DNA from: an uncultured Eubacteriales bacterium
GTDB lineage: Bacteria; Bacillota; Clostridia; Christensenellales; Aristaeellaceae
Length of the DNA: 48,245 nt
Reading direction: 5' to 3'
Assembly: GCA_902760595.1 (NCBI GenBank)
Contig: CACWHI010000016.1
Span: 1 to 48,245, forward strand
Position numbers and translations under genes: made by a program. Under the pieces are notes generated by a model. That model saw nothing but the letters and a program-made list of their open reading frames with translations. It made no database searches and was not told where the DNA came from. Shown here piece by piece: positions 24,325 through 32,292 of this stretch. How positions within the stretch are numbered: position 1 is the first letter of the stretch; each line of letters starts with the position of its first letter.

Positions 24325-25314
24325 ATGAAAAAAGCGCTTGTTCTGACTCTGGCTGTCTGCCTGCTGATGTGCATGGCCGTTTCCGCCTCTGCTGCCACCT
24401 ACGAATTCAAATTCTCTATTACCCAGTCCGCTACCGACCCCATCGCCATTTATGCCCAGCAGATGATCGATGAGATTCAGGAAAAAACGAACAACGACGT
24501 CGTTATCGAGCTGCATCCCAACGGCGAACTCGGCGCGATCAATGACGTTAATGAAATGATCGCCATGGGCGCGAAGATGATCAACTATACCGGCTCTGAC
24601 GCTTTCACCGCGACCGTGCCTGAGCTGGCGATCCTGAACTGCCAGTTCTGCCTGAGCGATCCCGCTCAGATGGCGAAGGTCCAGGCCTCTGATTGGTACA
24701 AGGATCAGGTAGACACCCTTGCCAAGCAGGGCAACGTCCGTCTCCTGACGCTGAACTGGTTTACTGGCTATCGTCACTTTGTCTCCAAGTTCCCGATTAA
24801 TTCCGTAGACGACCTGAGCGGAAAGCAGATGCGCGTTGCCGACAATGCCGCGCTGCCGGCTTTCGCCCGCGCTCTCGGCGCTTCCCCTGTCGTGACCAAC
24901 TGGAACGAGACCTATACGGCGCTGTCCCAGGGCATGGTTGACTGCGCGGAAGCACCTCTGTCCACGCTGTATAATTCCTCTCTTCAGGAAGTCACGCAGT
25001 ATCTGACCCTGACCGGACATCTGGTCTCCTGCGGCGGCATCTGCATGAACGAAGAAATCTTTGCTTCCATGCCCGAAGAATATCAGAAAATCTTCCTGGA
25101 TGCCGCTTGGAACGCGGGCGAAGCCTTCAAGGAGAACAGCATGGGCATTGAAGCTGAGTACACCAGCAAGTTTGAAGCCGCTGGCCTGAAGATCACCAAG
25201 ATCGAAGGCGAAGCCAAGGAAGCGTTCATCAAAAAGGCGTCCGCCATGTACGCTGATCCGGCGCTGGGCTTCCCGCAGGGCCTGTTTGAGAAGATTCAGG
25301 AAATCATCAAGTAA
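24325..25314 (+). CDS. dctP: TRAP transporter solute-binding subunit DctP
   Basis: 329 residues from ATG 24325 (AAGGAGAG upstream). Signal peptide 'KKALVLTLAVCLLMCMAVSASA', cleaved after ASA; the Cys at 17 lies inside the hydrophobic core and is not a lipobox. Mature DctP fold with 'NWFTGYRHFVSKFPINSVDD' and 'LSGKQMRVADN' (near residues 150-180), which hold the arginines that grip a substrate carboxylate in this family. That favours an acidic ligand such as a uronate, aldonate or sialate-like sugar acid. It is followed by dctQ and dctM. Confidence 0.92.
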   Translation: MKKALVLTLAVCLLMCMAVSASAATYEFKFSITQSATDPIAIYAQQMIDEIQEKTNNDVVIELHPNGELGAINDVNEMIAMGAKMINYTGSDAFTATVPELAILNCQFCLSDPAQMAKVQASDWYKDQVDTLAKQGNVRLLTLNWFTGYRHFVSKFPINSVDDLSGKQMRVADNAALPAFARALGASPVVTNWNETYTALSQGMVDCAEAPLSTLYNSSLQEVTQYLTLTGHLVSCGGICMNEEIFASMPEEYQKIFLDAAWNAGEAFKENSMGIEAEYTSKFEAAGLKITKIEGEAKEAFIKKASAMYADPALGFPQGLFEKIQEIIK

Positions 25315-25339
25315 ATCTTAAATCCCGACACAAAACACG

Positions 25340-25378
25340 ATCACCTGCCGGAAGCGCAATGCGCTTCCGGCAGGTGAT
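25340..25378 (+). other. Very stable intercistronic hairpin between dctP and dctQ
   Basis: Perfect 19-bp arms, ATCACCTGCCGGAAGCGCA (25340-25358) and its complement (25360-25378), around one central base; no T-run. It probably protects the dctP message and reduces the downstream dose of the membrane subunits. Confidence 0.75.
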
Positions 25379-25395
25379 TGAAAGGAAGGCTCACC

Positions 25396-25956
25396 ATGAA
25401 AAAAGCTGGACGATTCTGTCTCAGGTGTATGGGAAAGTTTGAAGAATATGTGAGCATGACCATGATGTCGGTTACCCTGATCGTAACCGTTGTAAACGTG
25501 TTTGCCCGCTATGTTCTGCGCAATTCTCTCCCTTGGTCCCAGGAAATCAGCGGAATCGCCTGGACATGGGCAGTGATGCTGGGAATCAGCTGGGCTTACC
25601 GTTCAAACCTTCATATGGGCATCGATCTTCTGGTGCAGAAAGTAGGTCCGCGCGCGAAGCGCGCTTTGTTCATCGTTACTTACGTCATCCTTACCATCGC
25701 TTTCATTTTCATGCTGTATATGAGCATCCAGATCACACTGAAGGGCGGATATAAACTGACTAACTACTTTAAGCTACCCTACTGGGTGAAATATATTTCC
25801 GCTGTCATTGCTTTTTTTAACATGACGGTGTACAGCATCCGCTTTATCTTCTATGCCGTCAAAGAACCCAAGAAGTTTGTCGAGAGTGTTTCAATCAACG
25901 GCAGCGGCCTGGATGATTTTGATATGACCGCCGGAAAGGAGGCGGAAGCAGTATGA
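25396..25956 (+). CDS. dctQ: TRAP transporter small membrane subunit DctQ
   Basis: 186 residues from ATG 25396 (AAAGGAAGG upstream). Four membrane segments. Family motif 'NVFARYVLRNSLPWSQEIS' (residues 37-55) and 'RSNLHMGIDLL' (74-84) are the DctQ signature. It bridges DctP and the large subunit. Its stop overlaps the dctM start by 4 bp. Confidence 0.93.
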   Translation: MKKAGRFCLRCMGKFEEYVSMTMMSVTLIVTVVNVFARYVLRNSLPWSQEISGIAWTWAVMLGISWAYRSNLHMGIDLLVQKVGPRAKRALFIVTYVILTIAFIFMLYMSIQITLKGGYKLTNYFKLPYWVKYISAVIAFFNMTVYSIRFIFYAVKEPKKFVESVSINGSGLDDFDMTAGKEAEAV

Positions 25957-27236
25957 CTACTGTAGTCGTCATTTTGCTGTGTGCTTTGTTCATCATAGGG
26001 ATTCCGGTCGGCTTTGCTTTGATTATCGCGGTCATTCCGTACTTTGCGACGATTGATTCCGTTCCGATGCAGGTGATCATTCAGCGATTCATTGCCAGTA
26101 CGGAATCGGTATCATTGCTGGCTATCCCATTCTTTATTGCTGCCGGTTCTATCATGACATACTCCGGGATCACTGACGTACTGATGGACCTGGCGGAACT
26201 GCTGGTGGGCCATATCCGCGGAGCATTAGGCCACGTCAACGTGGTGCTGTCCGCCATGATGGGCGGCCTGTCAGGCTCCTGCGCGGCGGACGCTGCCCAG
26301 GACTGTAAAATCCTTGTTCCGACCATGTTAAAGAAAGGGTACGATAAACCTTTCTGCGCTTCAGTCACCGCAGCCTCCAGCCTGATTACCTGCATCATCC
26401 CGCCAAGCATTGGCATGGTCGTATACGCGTATTGCACGGATACGTCTGTAGGCAAGATGCTTGCGTCCGGTTATATTCCGGGATTGCTCATGTGCGTCAG
26501 CCAGATGATTCTGGTTTCCCGGCTGGCGAAGAAGCGCGGCTATCCTGTTTCCCGCGAAAAAAGAGCGACCGCCAAAGAATTCTTCACCGCGCTTCGCAAG
26601 TCCCTGTGGGCTTTAGGGCTGCCGGTACTGCTGATCGTTGGTCTCCGTTTCGGCGTTTTCAGCGCAACGGAAGGCGGAGCTGTTTGTGCCCTGTATTCGC
26701 TGCTGGTAGGTAAATTCGTATACAAAAAGATCAAGCGCGAACATATCGTGCCGATATTACGCGATGCCGTCCGCTCTTCCAGTACGGTCATGCTGGTCAT
26801 GTGCGCGGCCAACATATTCAGTTATTTTCTCAGCTGGGAACGAATCCCACAGAAGATCAGCACGGCGTTGGCTGCGACGATCTCAAATCCTACTGTATTT
26901 ATGCTGATGGTCGTCGCACTGTTCCTGATCATCGGCATGTTCATGGACGGGACCTCTGCGATGATCGTTATCGCCCCTATCTTTGCTCCGGTCGTCAAGG
27001 CGCTTGGCATTGATATGGTCTACTTTGGGTGCATCATGGTGCTTTGCTGCGCACTAGGCGCGATAACGCCACCCTTTGGCGCTGTTATTTATCTGGTTTC
27101 GCCCTTGCTCCGGATGCGGGTCACCGACTTTATCAAAGAGCTTCTGCCCTTTATCGGCGTAACGATTCTCGTGATCCTGATTATGGTTTTCCTGCCGCAG
27201 GTCGTCACCTTTATCCCGAATCTGATTTACGGATAA
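25953..27236 (+). CDS. dctM: TRAP transporter large permease DctM
   Basis: 427 residues, normal length, with about 11-12 membrane segments. Signatures: 'LLAIPFFIAAGSIM' (near residue 54), 'MMGGLSGSCAADAAQ' (near 101), 'ASSLITCIIPPSIGMVVYA' (near 140) and 'GMFMDGTSAMIVIAPIF' (near 327), the last two being the substrate/sodium-site scoop loops. It imports an organic acid with a sodium gradient using DctP. GGAAAGGAGG precedes the ATG. Confidence 0.95.
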   Translation: MTTVVVILLCALFIIGIPVGFALIIAVIPYFATIDSVPMQVIIQRFIASTESVSLLAIPFFIAAGSIMTYSGITDVLMDLAELLVGHIRGALGHVNVVLSAMMGGLSGSCAADAAQDCKILVPTMLKKGYDKPFCASVTAASSLITCIIPPSIGMVVYAYCTDTSVGKMLASGYIPGLLMCVSQMILVSRLAKKRGYPVSREKRATAKEFFTALRKSLWALGLPVLLIVGLRFGVFSATEGGAVCALYSLLVGKFVYKKIKREHIVPILRDAVRSSSTVMLVMCAANIFSYFLSWERIPQKISTALAATISNPTVFMLMVVALFLIIGMFMDGTSAMIVIAPIFAPVVKALGIDMVYFGCIMVLCCALGAITPPFGAVIYLVSPLLRMRVTDFIKELLPFIGVTILVILIMVFLPQVVTFIPNLIYG

Positions 27237-27244
27237 ACTCTGCT

Positions 27245-27273
27245 TTGATTTTCATCTCCTTTCATAGTATAAT
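27245..27273 (+). promoter_or_regulatory. Promoter of the glycosidase-kinase operon
   Basis: -35 TTGATT (27245-27250), 17-nt spacer, -10 TATAAT (27268-27273), in the 65-bp gap after dctM. This makes the following GC-rich operon separately expressible. Confidence 0.75.
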
Positions 27274-27301
27274 TCTGGCGATAGGAATGGGGGTGTTCTG
27301 A

Positions 27302-28735
27302 ATGGAAAGACTCGTAAAAACCGGCCAGATCCGGCCGAGGGCCGCGCGTGAGATCGGGCCGTCACGGCTGGGGATCGGGTTCGAGAAGCTGGACCGCGGG
27401 GCGTTCGATCCGACGACCGCCTACGATCCTGTGGCGGAGACGGGCGTGCATTACGTGCGCCTGCAATCCGGCTGGCAGCGCACCGAGCGGCAGAAGGGCG
27501 TGTACGATTTCGCCTGGCTGGACGAAATCGTGGACAGCTTCATCGCCCGCGGGCAGGAGCCGTGGATCGACCTCTGCTACGGCAACGACCTGTATACCGA
27601 AAGCGCGAAGGAATACTTCGGCGCGGTAGGCTGCCCGCCCATCTTCACCGAGGAGGAGAAGGCCGCCTGGACCGCCTACGTGGAGGCCACGGTGCGGCAC
27701 TTTGCCGGGCGTGTGACCTGGTATGAGATCTGGAACGAGCCGGACGGGCAGTGGTGCTGGAAGCACGGGGTCAGCGCCGCAGAGTACGCGGATTTCGCCG
27801 TGGCGACCTCAAAGGCCATCCACCGGGCGGACCCGGCGGCCAAGGCCATCGCGGGTGTGCTCTGCACGGTGAACCTGCCGTACTTCAGGGTCATGTTTGA
27901 CCGCGGGGTCGCGGACACGGCGGACGCGGTCTCCTTCCATCGCTACAACGCGGACGAGCTGAACGCGCTGAACGAGATCCGGGCGCTGCGCGCGCTGATC
28001 GACCGATACAATCCGGCCTTAAAAATCATCCAGGGGGAAAGCGGCACGCAGTCTGACTCCCGGGGCATGGGCGCGCTGCGCGGCGGCGCGTGGACGGAGC
28101 TGAAGCAGGCCAAGTACACCCTGCGGCACCGCCTGCTGGACCTGGCCAGCGAGGTGCTTTTCACCTCCCACTTCACCGCCGTGGACATGATCGAGGCGCT
28201 GAACGGCAAGGTGGGCGATAAGGCCTCCTACCTGGATTACGGCTACTTTGGCCTGCTGCACGCGGACTTCGACGCGGACGGCATCGCCAGCGGCACCTAC
28301 TCGCCCAAGCTCTCCTACCGCGCCATGCAGCACCTGGCGGCCCTGTTTCCCGGCGACGTCCGGCCCTGCGAGCTGCCCGTGATCCGGAAGGCGTGGGATT
28401 CCCCGCGCGTGTTCGGCATGGACGACGCGACGGCGCAGATCGTCACCCTCGGCTTCGAGAACGGCAAGGGCGCGCAGGCGCTGGCCTACTGGAAGGCGGC
28501 GGACCTGATGCGCGAGACCTTCGACGGCACCGTCAGCTTCCTGCTGCCGGGCGAGGAGCGGGCCATCCGCCTCATCGACCTGATGGACGGCGGCATCTAC
28601 CGCCTGCCGGACAGCATGGTCAGCCGCGAGTACTACAACAGCAGCGATTACGCCGGCGCGGTGACGCTCAAAAACCTGCCGCTGACCGACAGCCCGCTGC
28701 TGCTGACCTTCGGCGCCTTCTATCCGGAGGGCTGA
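27302..28735 (+). CDS. GH39-like glycoside hydrolase
   Basis: 477 residues, no signal peptide. The (beta/alpha)8 clan-A pattern is clear: 'WYEIWNEPD' (residues 140-148, acid/base E146) and 'IIQGESGTQ' (242-250, nucleophile candidate E246), spaced 100 residues apart as in GH39 and related families. 'AVSFHRYN' (209-216) is the usual strand-6 region. A C-terminal beta domain follows residue 370. GH39 includes beta-xylosidases and alpha-L-iduronidases; an iduronidase-like or uronide specificity would suit the neighbouring TRAP transporter, but that is inference. Strongly GC-rich, unlike the dct genes. Confidence 0.78.
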   Translation: MERLVKTGQIRPRAAREIGPSRLGIGFEKLDRGAFDPTTAYDPVAETGVHYVRLQSGWQRTERQKGVYDFAWLDEIVDSFIARGQEPWIDLCYGNDLYTESAKEYFGAVGCPPIFTEEEKAAWTAYVEATVRHFAGRVTWYEIWNEPDGQWCWKHGVSAAEYADFAVATSKAIHRADPAAKAIAGVLCTVNLPYFRVMFDRGVADTADAVSFHRYNADELNALNEIRALRALIDRYNPALKIIQGESGTQSDSRGMGALRGGAWTELKQAKYTLRHRLLDLASEVLFTSHFTAVDMIEALNGKVGDKASYLDYGYFGLLHADFDADGIASGTYSPKLSYRAMQHLAALFPGDVRPCELPVIRKAWDSPRVFGMDDATAQIVTLGFENGKGAQALAYWKAADLMRETFDGTVSFLLPGEERAIRLIDLMDGGIYRLPDSMVSREYYNSSDYAGAVTLKNLPLTDSPLLLTFGAFYPEG

Positions 28736-28737
28736 CC

Positions 28738-29595
28738 ATGGCCAAGCTGCTGGTACTGGACATCGGAGGCACCTATATCAAGTACGGCGCGACCGATGAG
28801 CGCGGCGCGCTGCTGCCGGAAAGCGTCCGGCAGACGCCCTCCCACGCGGATGAGGAGGCCGGAGCCTTCCTGGACGCGCTCCGGCGGATCATCCGGGAAA
28901 CGGACGGCGCCGAGGCCGCCTGCGCCTGCATCGCCGGGCCCTTCGATTTTGAGCGCGGCGTGAGCCTGATGAAGCACAAGTTCCAGGCCCTCTACGGCCG
29001 TTCCCTGCGCCCGCCCTTCGAGGAGGCCAGACTGCCCGCCTCCTTCCTGCACGATTCCACCGCGTTCATGCTGGGCGAGTACCACGACGGCGCGCTGGCC
29101 GGCGCGGATAACGCCTGCTGCGTGATGCTGGGCACAGGCCTGGGCTTTTCCTGGATCCGGGACGGGCGCGTATGCGTGGACGAGACGCAGACCCCGGCCC
29201 TGGCGCTGTGGAAGACGCCCTACCTGGACGGCATCGCGGAGGACTACGTGTCCACCCGGGCGATCCAGGGCGCTTACGGGCAGGCCCTGCCCGTGAAGGA
29301 CATCGCGGACGCCGCCAGGGCGGGCGACGCGGCCGCGCGGGACGCCTTCCTGACAGCGGGCGCGCACCTCTCCCGGATCATGACGGCGGTCGTCGCGCGG
29401 CTGGGCTGCCGGAAAATGGCCCTGGGCGGGCAGATCGCCCGGTCCGCGGACCTGTTCGGGCTGTCACTGCCCATTCCCTGGTCCCTGACCCGGCACGTCG
29501 GGGACGCCGCGCTGCGCGGCTGCTGCCGCTACGCCGCCCTGGGCCGGGAGCGCTGTGTGCAGATTGTGCCCCTGGATTTCGGATCCATTGAATAA
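28738..29595 (+). CDS. ROK family sugar kinase without the zinc motif
   Basis: 285 residues from ATG 28738 (GGAGGG upstream), 2 bp after the glycosidase. 'LVLDIGGTYIKYG' (5-17) is the phosphate-binding loop, D106 in 'HDSTAF' is the catalytic base, 'GTGLGFSWIRDG' (near 131) and 'LGGQIARSADLF' (near 229) complete the actin-like ATPase fold. The usual ROK zinc site (CxCGxxGCxE) is absent and replaced by 'ALWKTPYLDGIAEDYVS'. Lacking a helix-turn-helix, it is an enzyme rather than a repressor. It likely phosphorylates the sugar released by the glycosidase. Confidence 0.85.
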   Translation: MAKLLVLDIGGTYIKYGATDERGALLPESVRQTPSHADEEAGAFLDALRRIIRETDGAEAACACIAGPFDFERGVSLMKHKFQALYGRSLRPPFEEARLPASFLHDSTAFMLGEYHDGALAGADNACCVMLGTGLGFSWIRDGRVCVDETQTPALALWKTPYLDGIAEDYVSTRAIQGAYGQALPVKDIADAARAGDAAARDAFLTAGAHLSRIMTAVVARLGCRKMALGGQIARSADLFGLSLPIPWSLTRHVGDAALRGCCRYAALGRERCVQIVPLDFGSIE

Positions 29596-29609
29596 GGCAG
29601 GCGTATCCC

Positions 29610-30137
29610 ATGAACTGGCTGATCGACGGACTCGGCATCCTGGGCATCATCACCACCATCGCCGTGTATCAGCAGAAAACGCAGAAGCGGCTGCTGCTCT
29701 GCAAGCTGACCACGGACACGATATGGATTCTGCACTACTGGCTGCTCGGCGCGTATTCCGCCATTGCCATCACCATCGTATCCATCCTGCGCAGCACCGT
29801 GCTGCTGAACGCTAAGCGCAGGTGGGCGCAGAGCAGATACTGGCTCTGGATCTTCCTGGGCGCGACCGTCGCGCTGAGCCTGACAGCCTGGCAGAACGCC
29901 TACAGCGCGCTGATGCTGTTCAGCTCCGTGCTGGCCATCATCGGCTATTGGCTGGGCCGGCCCTTCATGGCCCGCCTGCTCTCCATCCCCGCGGCCGCCT
30001 CCAGCCTCATCTATAACTGGGCATACCACTCCCGCGAGGGCATCGTCAGCAGCATGTTCATCATCCTGTCGTCCATCGTCGGCATCCTGCGCCACGATCT
30101 GCCAAAAAAGCTGAAAGAAAAAGGAGAACTGCTATGA
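29610..30137 (+). CDS. YgjV-like inner membrane protein
   Basis: 175 residues with about five hydrophobic segments and a basic tail ('PKKLKEKGELL'). 'GLGILGIITTIAVYQQKTQK' at the N-terminus and the 'KLTTDTIWILHYWLLGAYS' segment match the YgjV family, whose function is not established. It lies 14 bp after the kinase and overlaps the next gene by 4 bp, so it is translated with the sugar-phosphate isomerase homologue. A role linked to sugar uptake is possible from position only. Confidence 0.75.
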   Translation: MNWLIDGLGILGIITTIAVYQQKTQKRLLLCKLTTDTIWILHYWLLGAYSAIAITIVSILRSTVLLNAKRRWAQSRYWLWIFLGATVALSLTAWQNAYSALMLFSSVLAIIGYWLGRPFMARLLSIPAAASSLIYNWAYHSREGIVSSMFIILSSIVGILRHDLPKKLKEKGELL

Positions 30138-31924
30138 GCTTCATGTTCCATCCCTATCCCTATGTCGACCACGACGCCGTCAACGTGATCTCCGGCCGGG
30201 GCGTGACCCCCGTCAAGGGCACGATCCCCGTCGCGAAGAAGATCGCGGCCCTGCTGAAGGAAGGCAAAAACGTCGCGGTGGACGCCTATCCCGGCGCGGA
30301 CGTGACCGTCCTGGTCAACACGGTGCGCCAGCAGCTGGGCGGCGCCGCGGTGACCTTTATCGACGCCGAGAGCCTGCTCAAGGACGCGGACACGATCGCG
30401 GACATGCTGCTGCCCTACCTGCCCGAGGACCGCGAGGAGGATCCGGTGCTGCTCTACGGCCGGCGCTACAAGGGCGGCTACGAGGGGCTGCAGGACGACA
30501 GGAAGGTGCAGGCGCTGAAGGAACTGCTGGGCAGGGAAAAGTCCGTGCTGGTATACGGCCGCGGCGCGCTGGTGTCCGCCCTGCGGGGCTGCTACGGCGC
30601 GCGGATCTGGATGGACGTGACGCCCCGCACCGCCGCGCTGAGCTTCAAGTACGGCCATGCCCGCAACCTGGGCGCCAAGGCAGACCTGCCCTACGGCCTG
30701 CTGATGCGCCGCAACTACTATGTGGACTTTGAGACCGCCGTGGACCTGCGCTGGAGCCTGATCCGGGAAAAGCAGCTCGATTACTACATCACCGCCGACG
30801 TTCCGGAGGAGATGCAGCTGGTCTCCTTTGGCGACCTGCTGACGCTGTTTGACGAGCTGTGCGAACGGCCCTTCCGCTGCCGCCCGGTGTACCTGGAGGG
30901 CGTCTGGGGCGGCTTCTACTTCACCAGGCTGCGCCACCTGCCCAGTAAGATGCGCAACTGCGCCTGGATCTTCGACATGATCCCCATGGAGGTGTCCATC
31001 GTCGCCAAGCTGGGGGACAACGAGTTCGAGGCCCCCTTCTTCACCTTCATCCAGGCCATGGGCGAAAAGCTGCTGGGCCGCCAGGCCATGGAGCAGTTCG
31101 GCGGCTACTTCCCCATCCGCTTCAATTACGACGATACCTACCATTCCAACGGCAACATGTCCGTGCAGTGCCACCCGGACGAGGCCTACGTGGTGAAGAA
31201 CCACGACGAGCTGGGCCGCCAGGACGAGAGCTATTACGTCTGCGTCACCGCCCAGGGGGCGAAGACCTTCCTCGGCTTCAACGAAAAGGACAGCTGCCGC
31301 GAGTTCTTTGAAAAGGCGCGCGAGGCCGAAAAGACCCACGAGCTGATCGACTACGAGAAGTATATCAACGCCGTGCCCTCCGTGCCCGGCACGCAGGTGA
31401 TGATCCCCGCCGGCACGGTGCACGCCTCCGGCCGCAACCAGGTCATCCTGGAGATCGGCAGCCTGACGGTCGGCTCCTACACCTACAAGCTGTACGATTA
31501 CCAGCGCATCGACCCCCAGACCGGTCTGCCCCGGCCCATCCACCTGAAAATGGGCAGCCGCGTCATCCACGGCGAGCGCACGAAGGAGTGGGTGCGGGAC
31601 AACCTGGTCAACCACGGCTACGTGGTGCGCGAAGGCAAGGACTGGAAGGAGGTCGTGGTCGGCGAGCACGACCTGCTGTACTTCTCCCTGCGCAACCTGA
31701 TCTTCTGGGATAAGATCGAGGACGACACCGACGGCCTGTTCCACGTGCTTTCCCTGGTGGACGGCGAGAAGGTCAAGGTCGTGTCGCAGGAGGATCCCAG
31801 CAAATTCTATATCATGAACAGCCTGGACATCGTGGTCATTCCCGCCAGCCTGGGCAAATACACCATCGAGAACCTGGGCGTCGGCTCCGTCACGGTGCAC
31901 AAGACCCTGCTGAAAAAGGTGTAA
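30134..31924 (+). CDS. Class I mannose-6-phosphate isomerase homologue with extra N-terminal domain
   Basis: 596 residues, almost twice a compact ManA. Residues 245-596 are the cupin-type isomerase: 'VYLEGVWGG' start, 'SVQCHPDEAYVV' (near 347) and 'IPAGTVHASGRNQVILEIG' (near 420) give the zinc-ligand Gln, His, Glu and His, and 'YTYKLYDYQRID' follows. Residues 30-230 form a separate domain resembling a uridine kinase/phosphoribulokinase-like fold ('VDAYPGADVTVLVNTVRQQL', 'WMDVTPRTAALSFKYGHARN') but with no P-loop. It probably isomerises the phosphosugar made by the ROK kinase; the N-terminal domain may be regulatory. Last gene of its operon. Confidence 0.75.
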   Translation: MSFMFHPYPYVDHDAVNVISGRGVTPVKGTIPVAKKIAALLKEGKNVAVDAYPGADVTVLVNTVRQQLGGAAVTFIDAESLLKDADTIADMLLPYLPEDREEDPVLLYGRRYKGGYEGLQDDRKVQALKELLGREKSVLVYGRGALVSALRGCYGARIWMDVTPRTAALSFKYGHARNLGAKADLPYGLLMRRNYYVDFETAVDLRWSLIREKQLDYYITADVPEEMQLVSFGDLLTLFDELCERPFRCRPVYLEGVWGGFYFTRLRHLPSKMRNCAWIFDMIPMEVSIVAKLGDNEFEAPFFTFIQAMGEKLLGRQAMEQFGGYFPIRFNYDDTYHSNGNMSVQCHPDEAYVVKNHDELGRQDESYYVCVTAQGAKTFLGFNEKDSCREFFEKAREAEKTHELIDYEKYINAVPSVPGTQVMIPAGTVHASGRNQVILEIGSLTVGSYTYKLYDYQRIDPQTGLPRPIHLKMGSRVIHGERTKEWVRDNLVNHGYVVREGKDWKEVVVGEHDLLYFSLRNLIFWDKIEDDTDGLFHVLSLVDGEKVKVVSQEDPSKFYIMNSLDIVVIPASLGKYTIENLGVGSVTVHKTLLKKV

Positions 31925-31930
31925 TGGTAC

Positions 31931-31961
31931 GTGACTGTTCAGTCCAAGACTGAACAGTCAC
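31931..31961. repeat. Dispersed hairpin, copy 2
   Basis: GTGACTGTTCAGTC (31931-31944), loop CAA, perfect complement (31948-31961), only 6 bp after the preceding stop codon. Arms identical to the copy at 6704; loop different. Confidence 0.8.
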
Positions 31962-32280
31962 CGCAGGGGGGACTTTCGTCCCCCCTACGGAACCCCCCAG
32001 CACCCTTGCCTGTCAGACCTTCGGTCTTCCCGGGCGACAAGGGTGCAAGGTAGAAATCGCTGACGCGATTTCGTCCTCGCGGCGTACATGCCGCCGCTGC
32101 GGATTTGAATCAAGAGTGTTCCCCCTTGATAATCCCCTCAACATGTCCTTACCGGCACTCCCATCCCATCGCCCTACGGGTGGCTCCGCCATCCGCCGAA
32201 TGAATCGGCGGGCTCTGGGATTCCGTGCCGGAAAGGACCCGAGTTTGTCTCACTTCACTGCACGACCGAATAGTTACAAC
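31931..32280. repeat. Gene-free repeat element B
   Basis: This fills the gap between the ManA-like gene and the GNAT gene and holds no coding frame. After hairpin copy 2 comes a second hairpin (31961-31990, core GGGGGGAC/GTCCCCCC with a TTTC loop), then the blocks shared in inverted orientation with 5864-6734: 31994-32014, 32075-32109 and the ATGAA-loop hairpin CCGCCGA/TCGGCGG at 32193-32211. In copy A that stem reads CCGGCGA/TCGCCGG, a compensatory change. A long-range stem CCGGCAC...GTGCCGG (about 32152-32241) encloses the ATGAA hairpin. I read it as a structured, dispersed non-coding repeat. Confidence 0.7.
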
Positions 32281-32292
32281 AGGTGAAAGAAT

